From contig JAKDLC010000018.1 of assembly GCA_030453055.1 (NCBI GenBank), positions 1 through 15,405 on the forward strand: a DNA stretch of 15,405 bases, in the 5' to 3' direction. Numbering within the stretch: the stretch's first letter is position 1; the number at the start of each line of letters is the position of its first letter. Made by a program: the position numbers and the translations under genes. Origin of the DNA: Nitrosospira sp. Lineage in GTDB: Bacteria > Pseudomonadota > Gammaproteobacteria > Burkholderiales > Nitrosomonadaceae. This document shows positions 1-5,680 of this stretch, piece by piece. The notes under the pieces were generated by a model. That model had not been told where the DNA came from and made no database searches. It worked only from the letters and a program-made list of their open reading frames with translations.

Positions 1-51
1 CTGAGAATGGTTCATAGGCATATGATGATAAAACCAAAAGAAGCGCTCTGA
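1..51 (+). other. Open frame ending at the trpD start (possible tail of the upstream gene)
   Basis: Frame 1 is open from the left edge and ends in a TGA (49-51) that overlaps the ATG of trpD as TGATG. The last codons read MMIKPKEAL and resemble the first residues of TrpD itself (MKPQEAL). This could be the C-terminal end of an upstream trp gene such as trpG, which would couple its translation to trpD. It could also be a chance open frame next to a duplicated trpD start, because the other two frames stop at 2-4 and 15-17 and either could be the true end of the upstream gene. Too little sequence is present to name it. Confidence 0.3.
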
Positions 52-1172
52 TGAAACCGCAAGAAGCGCTCGCCCGCATTATCGAGCACCGCGAGATTTT
101 TAACGACGAGATGCTCTCGCTCATGCGTCAGATCATGCGAGGGGAGGTGTCGCCCGTACTGATGGCGGCCATCATTGCCGGGCTGCGGGTGAAGAAAGAA
201 ACCGTTGGCGAAATCGCCGCCGCTGCGCAGGTCATGCGCGAATTTGCCACACGAGTGGACGTGGCGGATCAGCGGCATCTCGTGGATACTTGCGGGACTG
301 GCGGGGACGCCGCCCATACCTTCAATATTTCCACCACCGCGGCTTTTGTCGCGGCGGCTGCCGGGGCGCGGGTCGCCAAGCATGGCGGGCGCTCCGTATC
401 CAGCAAGTCGGGGAGCGCGGATGTGCTTGAAGCGCTCGGCGTCAACCTCGATCAGACGCCGGGGCAAATTGCGGAAGCCATAGAAAAAATCGGCCTCGGT
501 TTCATGTTCGCTCCCAATTTTCACAGCGCCATGAAACATGCCGCGCCCGTCCGGCGCGAATTGGGCGTGCGCACCCTGTTCAATATCCTGGGACCGCTGA
601 CCAATCCCGCCGGGGCGAAGAATCAGTTACTGGGCGTGTTTCATCCGGATCTCGTCGGCATCCTGACGCGGGTGTTGCAGCGCTTGGGCAGCCATCATGT
701 GATGGTGGTTCACGGCACGGACGGCACGGATGGCAGGAAAGGGCAAGGAGGGCTGGACGAAATCACCATCGCGGGTGAAACGTGGATAGGCGAATTCAGG
801 CACGGCGAGGTGATGGAATACGCTGTCAAGCCGGAAGATTTCGGCATGACGACCGCCGCGATCGAAATGATACAGGCGCAAGACAGCGGCCAATCCGGAG
901 AGATGTTGATATCGGTGCTGGATAATCAGCCAGGCCCGGCGCGGGATGTCGTGCTGCTCAATGCAGGCGCGGCGATCTATGTCGCCGGCGTGGCGGGATC
1001 GCTGGAGCAAGGTGTGGAAAAAGCCCGTGCAGCAATAGAAAGCGGTGCAGCCAGGGAAAAGTTGCGGGAACTGGTCGAATTCTCCAATCGGGACAAAGCG
1101 CGAGACAAAACGCGGGACAAAACGCAGGATAAGCCTCGGGACGAAGCCTCCGCCGGTTTGCTCGATGGCTGA
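51..1172 (+). CDS. trpD: Anthranilate phosphoribosyltransferase TrpD
   Basis: This enzyme transfers the phosphoribosyl group of PRPP to anthranilate, the second step of tryptophan synthesis, in the cytoplasm. The family motifs are all visible: GTGGD at residues 82-86 (PRPP pyrophosphate binding), KHGGRSVSS at 110-118, the anthranilate-binding segment around 154-186 ([17 protein letters not shown] and NILGPLTNP), and the metal-binding Asp-Glu pair at 236-237. At 373 residues it is longer than the usual 340-345. Two in-frame expansions explain this: about nine residues rich in Gly/Asp at 223-234, just before the metal-binding DE, and a C-terminal tail of RDK-type repeats (residues 347-366). The start at 51 gives the usual N-terminus ([17 protein letters not shown]) and overlaps an upstream stop as TGATG. 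The end overlaps trpC by 8 bases, which suggests translational coupling. The function is secure; the effect of the expansions is unknown. Confidence 0.96.
   Translation: MKPQEALARIIEHREIFNDEMLSLMRQIMRGEVSPVLMAAIIAGLRVKKETVGEIAAAAQVMREFATRVDVADQRHLVDTCGTGGDAAHTFNISTTAAFVAAAAGARVAKHGGRSVSSKSGSADVLEALGVNLDQTPGQIAEAIEKIGLGFMFAPNFHSAMKHAAPVRRELGVRTLFNILGPLTNPAGAKNQLLGVFHPDLVGILTRVLQRLGSHHVMVVHGTDGTDGRKGQGGLDEITIAGETWIGEFRHGEVMEYAVKPEDFGMTTAAIEMIQAQDSGQSGEMLISVLDNQPGPARDVVLLNAGAAIYVAGVAGSLEQGVEKARAAIESGAAREKLRELVEFSNRDKARDKTRDKTQDKPRDEASAGLLDG
712..729 (+). repeat. 9-base tandem duplication inside trpD
   Basis: ACGGCACGG occurs twice in direct succession (712-720 and 721-729), in frame, and encodes part of the TDG-TDG sequence. 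It lies in the extra loop that precedes the metal-binding Asp-Glu of TrpD. The arrangement fits replication slippage. Confidence 0.8.
1089..1148 (+). repeat. 12-base tandem repeat encoding the RDK tail of TrpD
   Basis: Five consecutive 12-base units start at 1089, 1101, 1113, 1125 and 1137. They encode [16 protein letters not shown] and RDEA. The third unit is CGGGACAAAACG; the first two differ from it by one base each, and the last two have diverged more. The block lies after the normal end of TrpD and just before the trpC start, so it acts as a protein-coding spacer with a highly charged, probably disordered product. Confidence 0.9.
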
Positions 1173-1998
1173 CATACTGCAGGAGATTCTGACCGTCAAG
1201 ATGCAGGAAATCGTCGCGGCAAAGGCCGTCAAGCCATTTCCTGCAATGCGGCGCGAAGCGGAGGCCGCGCTTCCGCCACGGGATTTCACGAGTGCGATCC
1301 GGGAGAAAATTACCGCCGGGCTGCCCGCGGTCATTGCGGAAATCAAGAAAGCCAGTCCCAGCAGGGGCATATTGCGCGAGCGCTTCGATCCCGCCGCCAT
1401 CGCCGCCGGCTACGCGCTGCATGGCGCGGCCTGCCTGTCGGTGCTGACCGACGTGCAATTTTTTGGCGGCAGCGGGGAATACCTGAGGCAGGCCCGGGAT
1501 GCCTGCGACCTGCCGGTGCTGCGGAAGGATTTCATGCTGGACGAATACCAGGTGGCTGAAGCCCGCGTCATGGGGGCAGACTGCATCCTGTTGATCGTCG
1601 CGGCGTTCCGTATGTCTTCTCCCTTGACAGAAGAACGCCGGGGAGAGGCAAGGGCGGTAGCCCGAATGCGCAAACTGGAATCGCTTGCCCAGGCGTTCGG
1701 CATGGCCGTACTGGTTGAAGTCCACGATGGCGCGGAACTGGAGCTTGCGTTGCAATTACATTCTCCGCTGATTGGCGTCAACAACCGCAACCTGCGCACT
1801 TTTGAAACGCGCCTGGACGCCACGCTGCAACTGCTTGACCGCATTCCGCCGGCACGGATCGTGATTACCGAAAGCGGAATCCTCTCTGCGGCCGATGTCA
1901 CGTTGATGCGCAATCATCGGGTAAACGCGTTCCTGGTGGGCGAAGCTTTCATGCGCGCGGATAATCCAGGCGTTGAACTGGCGCGATTGTTCGGGTAG
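1165..1998 (+). CDS. trpC: Indole-3-glycerol phosphate synthase TrpC
   Basis: This enzyme closes the indole ring, converting carboxyphenylamino-deoxyribulose phosphate to indole-3-glycerol phosphate, in the fourth step of tryptophan synthesis. It is a single-domain (beta/alpha)8 barrel of 277 residues. Visible active-site elements are EIKKASPS (59-66), the catalytic Lys in LRKDF (K121), Glu in VEVHD (E185), NNRNL (206-210), TESGI (235-239) and the phosphate-binding VGEAFM (258-263). The ATG at 1165 gives the normal N-terminus MADILQEIL and overlaps the end of trpD by 8 bases; the frame is open further upstream but that part is shadow of trpD. Residues 148-165 hold about 15 extra residues in a loop where relatives have a short LDD-type turn, and this piece is encoded by a palindromic repeat-like sequence. 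Function is secure because every catalytic motif is intact. Confidence 0.96.
   Translation: MADILQEILTVKMQEIVAAKAVKPFPAMRREAEAALPPRDFTSAIREKITAGLPAVIAEIKKASPSRGILRERFDPAAIAAGYALHGAACLSVLTDVQFFGGSGEYLRQARDACDLPVLRKDFMLDEYQVAEARVMGADCILLIVAAFRMSSPLTEERRGEARAVARMRKLESLAQAFGMAVLVEVHDGAELELALQLHSPLIGVNNRNLRTFETRLDATLQLLDRIPPARIVITESGILSAADVTLMRNHRVNAFLVGEAFMRADNPGVELARLFG
1615..1657 (+). repeat. Palindromic repeat-like insert translated within trpC
   Basis: This stretch contains TTCTCCC (1617-1623) facing GGGGAGA (1640-1646), and CCCTTG (1621-1626) facing CAAGGG (1649-1654), so two alternative stems are possible. Its composition is like the CTCTCCC...GGGAGAGG...AAGGG intergenic repeats that are common in proteobacteria. 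It is translated in frame as [15 protein letters not shown], exactly where TrpC has extra residues compared with its family. I infer that a repeat element was inserted and domesticated in frame. Confidence 0.5.
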
Positions 1999-2009
1999 AA
2001 TTTGCCCCG

Positions 2010-2033
2010 CCGCTACGGTTTACACCGCTACGG
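2010..2033 (+). repeat. Short direct repeat downstream of trpC
   Basis: CCGCTACGG occurs at 2010-2018 and again at 2025-2033, a 15-base period, just after the trpC stop. No function is evident. The spacer to the porin has no obvious intrinsic terminator for the trp genes. Confidence 0.5.
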
Positions 2034-2090
2034 CTGCTATGCCCCGGATTTTCGGGATCGGTCCGCCATGAATCGTCGTTCATACCATTT

Positions 2091-2108
2091 TGTTGCAAAA
2101 AAGCAACA
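2091..2108. promoter_or_regulatory. Inverted repeat in the porin upstream region
   Basis: TGTTGC, six A residues, then GCAACA form a perfect 6-base-arm inverted repeat with an A-tract centre, about 170 bases before the porin start. It could be an operator for a dimeric regulator. The symmetry is seen directly; the role is inferred. Confidence 0.4.
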
Positions 2109-2145
2109 CAAGCCTCTTCGATATACGGAAAGTATCTTGATTTCC

Positions 2146-2174
2146 TTGCTAGGCGCTGCTTCGTTAGGCACAAT
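2146..2174 (+). promoter_or_regulatory. Candidate sigma70 promoter for the porin
   Basis: TTGCTA (2146-2151) and CACAAT (2169-2174) are separated by 17 bases; each matches the consensus at four of six positions. It lies downstream of the inverted repeat at 2091-2108 and would give a leader of roughly 100 bases. The match is modest and other start points are possible. Confidence 0.25.
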
Positions 2175-2182
2175 CTCTCAAC

Positions 2183-2199
2183 CTTCTCACTTTGAGAAG
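2183..2199 (+). other. Hairpin in the porin leader
   Basis: CTTCTCA (2183-2189), a 3-base loop and TGAGAAG (2193-2199) form a perfect 7-base-pair stem in the presumed 5' untranslated region of the porin mRNA. Such a leader stem could stabilise the transcript or serve as a target for a small RNA. No U-run follows, so it is not an intrinsic terminator. Confidence 0.45.
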
Positions 2200-2280
2200 T
2201 CCAAAGCAGCGGGACGCACTGCACCGAAATAGGGTCGGTGAGATGGCCCCACCGTTTCAACTTTAAAGGAGATTTTTTAC

Positions 2281-3564
2281 ATGAAAAAGAAACTGATCGC
2301 ACTGGCCGTCGCTGGGGCGCTCGCGGCCCCGGTGGTCGCATCCGCGCAGACGCCGGGAACAAACGTCACGATTTTCGGCCGGGTGCAAGCGGAATACAGC
2401 CTTAACGATTCTTCGGGCCGGCGCAGTGAGGGAGCGCTTGAGGACAACGCCCGTTCGTCGCGTTGGGGTCTGCAGATTACCGAGCAATTGAGCAATGGGT
2501 TAAAAGCCAATGCCCGTCTGGAATTTGGCTTGAACGCCGGCGCCGGTTCAGCCACGACGCCTCGTGAGCAGTGGGTAGGTCTTTCCCATAATAACTGGGG
2601 CGATGCCAAATTTGGCCGCGTTCAGTCGCCATTCAAGGACTTCGCCGGCGGTATGACGATCGATCCGTTTGCCTATACCACGCTGCAAGCCAACGGCGCC
2701 GGCGGCACCATGTCCGGAGGCGCCAACGGCCTGGGTTCGGGCGCAAACGGCTTTGTCAACAGCGCGATCCGCTTCGACTCCGCGACCGTCGAAGGCTTCA
2801 GCTTCGCCGCCCTGCTCATGCCCGGCGATGCGAACAGCCTCGATCCGCAACGAGCTTTGAATCCTGGTCTGGGCGGCATCTCAAGCAGCTTTCTTCCCGG
2901 TGGTCTGGGTCATCAGGGCCAAACCGGCGGTAAAGACGGCGAGTTCGACGGCCAGGCCGCTGCCAAATACCACGCCGACTGGATGGGGCATTCGATAGAT
3001 ATATTCGGCGGCTACTCCAGGGACAACGCCAACACCCTGCAAAAGAGTCTCGGGCTTAGAACCGAAGAGGTATGGCGTGTCGGCGCGTCGATGGGCTTCG
3101 CGCCCGGCGTCTTGCAGAACTTCAAGCTTATGGGCCAATATGAGGACATCAACAACGCGATTGGCTCCGCTACCTGTACCACCGCTTCCGCCCTGGTTGC
3201 GAACCCGCTTGACGCCGTCACTACAGGGCAGTGTAATTCCGCGATGAACTTCGGCGCCGATGGCAGCATCTGGCACGCGGGCGGTACCTACAAGTGGGGC
3301 AATACCGTTCTTGTGGCGCAAGGCGGTATGACCAAAGCGCATGCGGGTGGTATCACTGGCGCGGCGGCACGCAGCGCCGACAGCTTTACCGTAGGCGCCA
3401 TCCACAACCTGAGCAAGCGCACCAGTCTTTTTGGCGGTTACCAGCATGTCTATGTGGAGAATCCGAACGGCGCGGCTGCAAATAGCTTCAACAACGTTGT
3501 CGCACCCAGTTATGCAACAGGCAATCGTTCCACCTACACGATTGGTGTTCGTCACAACTTTTAA
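2281..3564 (+). CDS. Outer-membrane porin, OmpC-like betaproteobacterial type
   Basis: This is a general diffusion porin of the Gram-negative outer membrane. The 427-residue precursor begins with a clear signal peptide (MKKKLIALAVAGALAAPVVASA, cleavage expected after A22), followed by the first strand NVTIFGRVQAEYS typical of this family. It ends in TYTIGVRHNF, with the terminal Phe recognised by the BAM machinery. Alternating hydrophobic/polar strands separated by Gly/Asn-rich loops run through the protein. Two Cys residues about 19 apart (near residues 299 and 318) may form a disulfide in an outer loop. A strong ribosome-binding site, AAAGGAG at 2265-2271, stands nine bases before the ATG, which suggests high expression. 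The gene stands alone between trpC and a strong terminator. Substrate preference cannot be read from the sequence. Confidence 0.93.
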   Translation: MKKKLIALAVAGALAAPVVASAQTPGTNVTIFGRVQAEYSLNDSSGRRSEGALEDNARSSRWGLQITEQLSNGLKANARLEFGLNAGAGSATTPREQWVGLSHNNWGDAKFGRVQSPFKDFAGGMTIDPFAYTTLQANGAGGTMSGGANGLGSGANGFVNSAIRFDSATVEGFSFAALLMPGDANSLDPQRALNPGLGGISSSFLPGGLGHQGQTGGKDGEFDGQAAAKYHADWMGHSIDIFGGYSRDNANTLQKSLGLRTEEVWRVGASMGFAPGVLQNFKLMGQYEDINNAIGSATCTTASALVANPLDAVTTGQCNSAMNFGADGSIWHAGGTYKWGNTVLVAQGGMTKAHAGGITGAAARSADSFTVGAIHNLSKRTSLFGGYQHVYVENPNGAAANSFNNVVAPSYATGNRSTYTIGVRHNF

Positions 3565-3585
3565 TCGAGTCAGTCAGTTGAAAAC

Positions 3586-3611
3586 GGGGCGCTTCGGCGC
3601 CCCATTTTTTT
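3586..3611 (+). terminator. Rho-independent terminator of the porin gene
   Basis: GGGGCGC (3586-3592), a TTCG tetraloop, and GCGCCCC (3597-3603) form a perfect 7-base-pair GC stem. It is followed by A and then seven T residues (3605-3611). It starts 21 bases after the porin stop. Confidence 0.95.
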
Positions 3612-3671
3612 GGTGTCGTTCAGCCCGCGGGATGCTGACAGGCCGCCAGGGTTACGATTCGCGCATTAACC

Positions 3672-3700
3672 TTGATGCGCTCGTGTGTTTAGTTTATGAG
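3672..3700 (+). promoter_or_regulatory. Candidate sigma70 promoter of the hpn cluster
   Basis: TTGATG (3672-3677) and TATGAG (3695-3700) are separated by exactly 17 bases; each matches consensus at four of six positions. It is the best pair I find between the porin terminator and hpnH and would give a leader of about 170 bases. Confidence 0.3.
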
Positions 3701-3762
3701 ATATACGTGCTACCATACCGACGCAATAAAATGTCGCCAGAAAAAGTAAAACGCGGAGGACG

Positions 3763-3819
3763 ATGGCATGGAAACGACCGTTGCGACGTAAGAGCAGAGT
3801 AACAAAAAAATCAGAATGA
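3763..3819 (+). other. Possible leader peptide frames upstream of hpnH
   Basis: A perfect GGAGG (3755-3759) precedes two overlapping tiny frames. ATG at 3763 encodes an 18-residue, strongly basic peptide (MAWKRPLRRKSRVTKKSE) ending at 3819, but its spacing to GGAGG is only 3 bases. ATG at 3768 has an ideal spacing of 8 bases and encodes METTVAT, ending at 3791. Either could be a translated leader that affects hpnH expression. They may also be chance frames, since no attenuator hairpin is obvious. Confidence 0.25.
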
Positions 3820-3874
3820 TTGTCGTGCGTGGCCATCAACCAATTTATTGAAGTTTTTCCGGGAGGATTTGCTC

Positions 3875-4984
3875 ATGGGAGTTCCTTTACGTCAACAGAT
3901 CGCTGTAGGCAGCTATCTGATCAAGCAAAAGCTGAAAGGAGTAAAAAAATATCCTTTGGTTCTGATGCTGGAGCCTCTGTTTCGTTGTAATTTAGCCTGC
4001 GCGGGCTGCGGCAAGATCGACTATCCGGACGACGTTCTGGACCAGCGCCTGTCCTTTGAACAATGCATGCAGGCTGTCGACGAGTGTGGTGCGCCGATGG
4101 TGTCGATTCCCGGCGGGGAACCATTGATACACAAGGAAATGCCGCAGATCATCGCCGGTATCGTCGCCCGGAAAAAATATGTTTATCTGTGTACGAACGC
4201 GCTTTTGTTGAAAAAAAAGATCAATGACTATACGCCATCTCCCTTCCTGACTTTTTCCATTCATCTGGATGGCATGAAGGAAAGACATGATGCCTCGGTT
4301 TGCCAGGACGGCGTTTTTGACCGGGCGGTCGAGGCAATAAAATTGTGCGTGACAAGAGGATTCAGAGTCACGGTAAACTGTACCCTGTTTCAGGGGGAGA
4401 CGCCTGAGGACGTTGCCGAATTTCTGGATTACGCTATGGAACTAGGCATCGAGGGTGCAACCATTGCACCGGGATTCAGCTACGAACGTGCGCCGAAGCA
4501 GGACATCTTTATCAAAGGGCAGGATACCAAGAAGCTGTTTCGAGGTATTTTTGAAATCGGCAAGACACGCAACTGGAAACTGAATCATTCCAAGCTGTAC
4601 CTTGATTTTCTGGCCGGCAACCAGGACTATGAGTGCACGCCATGGGGTAATCCGACGCGTAACATATTCGGCTGGCAGAAACCCTGCTACTTGTTAACGG
4701 ATGAAGGTTACGCGGCTACCTTTCAGGAGCTCTTGGAGGACACGCCGTGGGAAAAATACGGTAACAGCAGCAACCCGAAGTGTGCGCAATGCATGGCTCA
4801 TTGCGGTTACGAAGCAACCGCCGTGGAAGATACGCTGCAGCATCCGTTGAAGGCGTTGCTCACCTCGCTCAGGGGCCCCAGAACGACTGGCGCAATGGTG
4901 GCTGAGCCTACGCCCAAGTGGGTGACCGAAGAACTGAAATCCCGAAGAACGATCGGCGGGATTCCTGTCAAAGCCGAGCGATAA
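3875..4984 (+). CDS. hpnH: Adenosyl-hopene transferase HpnH (radical SAM)
   Basis: HpnH joins the 5'-deoxyadenosyl moiety to diploptene, giving adenosylhopane, the first step in building the side chain of extended hopanoids. The radical SAM cluster motif is CNLACAGC, with C38, C42 and C45 as the CX3CX2C ligands, followed by the SPAGM-like fold segments ECGAPMVSIPGGEP and FSIHLDGMKERHD. A C-terminal DUF3463-type region contains further Cys residues (ECTPWGNP, KPCYLL, CAQCMAHC). I choose ATG 3875 (MGVPLRQQIAVGSYL, 369 residues) because it matches the usual family start and has GGGAGG at 3861-3866. A TTG at 3848 in the same frame would add nine residues but has no good ribosome-binding site. It is the first gene of the hopanoid cluster, 26 bases before hpnM. 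Confidence 0.95.
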   Translation: MGVPLRQQIAVGSYLIKQKLKGVKKYPLVLMLEPLFRCNLACAGCGKIDYPDDVLDQRLSFEQCMQAVDECGAPMVSIPGGEPLIHKEMPQIIAGIVARKKYVYLCTNALLLKKKINDYTPSPFLTFSIHLDGMKERHDASVCQDGVFDRAVEAIKLCVTRGFRVTVNCTLFQGETPEDVAEFLDYAMELGIEGATIAPGFSYERAPKQDIFIKGQDTKKLFRGIFEIGKTRNWKLNHSKLYLDFLAGNQDYECTPWGNPTRNIFGWQKPCYLLTDEGYAATFQELLEDTPWEKYGNSSNPKCAQCMAHCGYEATAVEDTLQHPLKALLTSLRGPRTTGAMVAEPTPKWVTEELKSRRTIGGIPVKAER

Positions 4985-5010
4985 ACGAGTCGTACAACCA
5001 CGCGTTCACT

Positions 5011-5640
5011 ATGAGAGTCCAGCGCGCAATCAGAACCCTTTTGCATCTCCAGATAATGGTCGTGATGCTGCTGGCCGTCCCTGGGTCCTGGGCTGCGACT
5101 ACGGCGTCGGGCAGCCCGGAACAGATCGTACACCGCCTGCACGAATCACTGATCAAGGCAATGCGCGAAGGCGGAAAACTCGGTTATCGGGGCCGGTTTG
5201 AATTACTGGCTCCCGTCATCGATCGCACGCATGATCTCGATCTCATCGCGCGCACCACCTTGGGAGCCGATTGGGTTCAACTCAACGCCGAGCAACAGCG
5301 TGTTTTTACAGACGTCTTCCGAAAGCTCAGCATTGGCACGTACGCCGGCTGGTTTAAAAGTCACGAGGGTGAGCATTTTGAATTTCTGGAGCAACAATCC
5401 ATGCCGCGGGATCAGGTGCTGGTGCGCACCCAACTGGTTCAGTCGAGTGGCGACCCGGTGCGTTTCGACTACATCCTGCATCAGGGAAAAGACGGTTGGC
5501 GCATCGTCAACATCCTGGCTGACGGCGTCAGCGATCTTGCGCTGAAACGCGTCGAGTACCGCGCCATCCTTCAGCGTGACGGTTTCCAGACACTCATCGA
5601 CATGCTCAAGGAAAAGATTGCCCTGACTGAACAGAACTAA
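5011..5640 (+). CDS. hpnM: Hopanoid-associated MlaC-like periplasmic protein HpnM
   Basis: This is a member of the Ttg2/MlaC (toluene tolerance) family, whose proteins carry lipids across the periplasm; HpnM is the version linked to hopanoid clusters. The chosen ATG (5011) gives 209 residues with an arginine-containing N-region, a hydrophobic core (LLHLQIMVVMLLAVPGSW) and probable cleavage near AWA-like SWAA. The mature part shows the family pattern: a helical start (SPEQIVHRLHESLIKAM), the DLDLIARTTLGADWVQL segment, TDVFRKLSIGTYAGWF, and the beta-rich end VRFDYILHQGKDGWRIVNILADGVSDLALKR. The frame is open back to 4918, but that part overlaps hpnH. No clear Shine-Dalgarno sequence precedes 5011, so translation may depend on coupling to hpnH. 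The next gene, hpnN, begins 40 bases downstream. Confidence 0.88.
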   Translation: MRVQRAIRTLLHLQIMVVMLLAVPGSWAATTASGSPEQIVHRLHESLIKAMREGGKLGYRGRFELLAPVIDRTHDLDLIARTTLGADWVQLNAEQQRVFTDVFRKLSIGTYAGWFKSHEGEHFEFLEQQSMPRDQVLVRTQLVQSSGDPVRFDYILHQGKDGWRIVNILADGVSDLALKRVEYRAILQRDGFQTLIDMLKEKIALTEQN

Positions 5641-5680
5641 ACCGGATTTAGGCTGATCAGTCCAAATCGCTTCCTGAAGG

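Larger units (their letters stand above)
3612..3874 (+). other. Gene-free spacer between the porin terminator and hpnH
   Basis: This spacer probably carries the promoter and leader of the hopanoid cluster. It contains a modest sigma70-like promoter (3672-3700), two overlapping very short open frames behind a GGAGG motif (3763-3819), and the hpnH ribosome-binding site GGGAGG at 3861-3866. I see no conserved RNA fold and no substantial coding region. Confidence 0.6.

Noticed and set aside
1045..1164. Longer trpC starting at 1045
   Set aside because: The extra 40 residues are trpD read in another frame; the family N-terminus begins at 1165.
627..1913. Long minus-strand open frames opposite trpD and trpC
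   Set aside because: They are antisense shadows of GC-rich genes, without domains or ribosome-binding sites.
2002..2232. Small open frame between trpC and the porin
   Set aside because: No ribosome-binding site, no recognisable domain, and it overlaps the likely promoter and leader.
3431..3802. Open frame running from the porin through its terminator
   Set aside because: It crosses a strong terminator and begins as shadow of the porin in another frame.
4918..5010. Upstream extension of hpnM
   Set aside because: It overlaps hpnH and would bury the signal peptide; 5011 gives a clean signal sequence.
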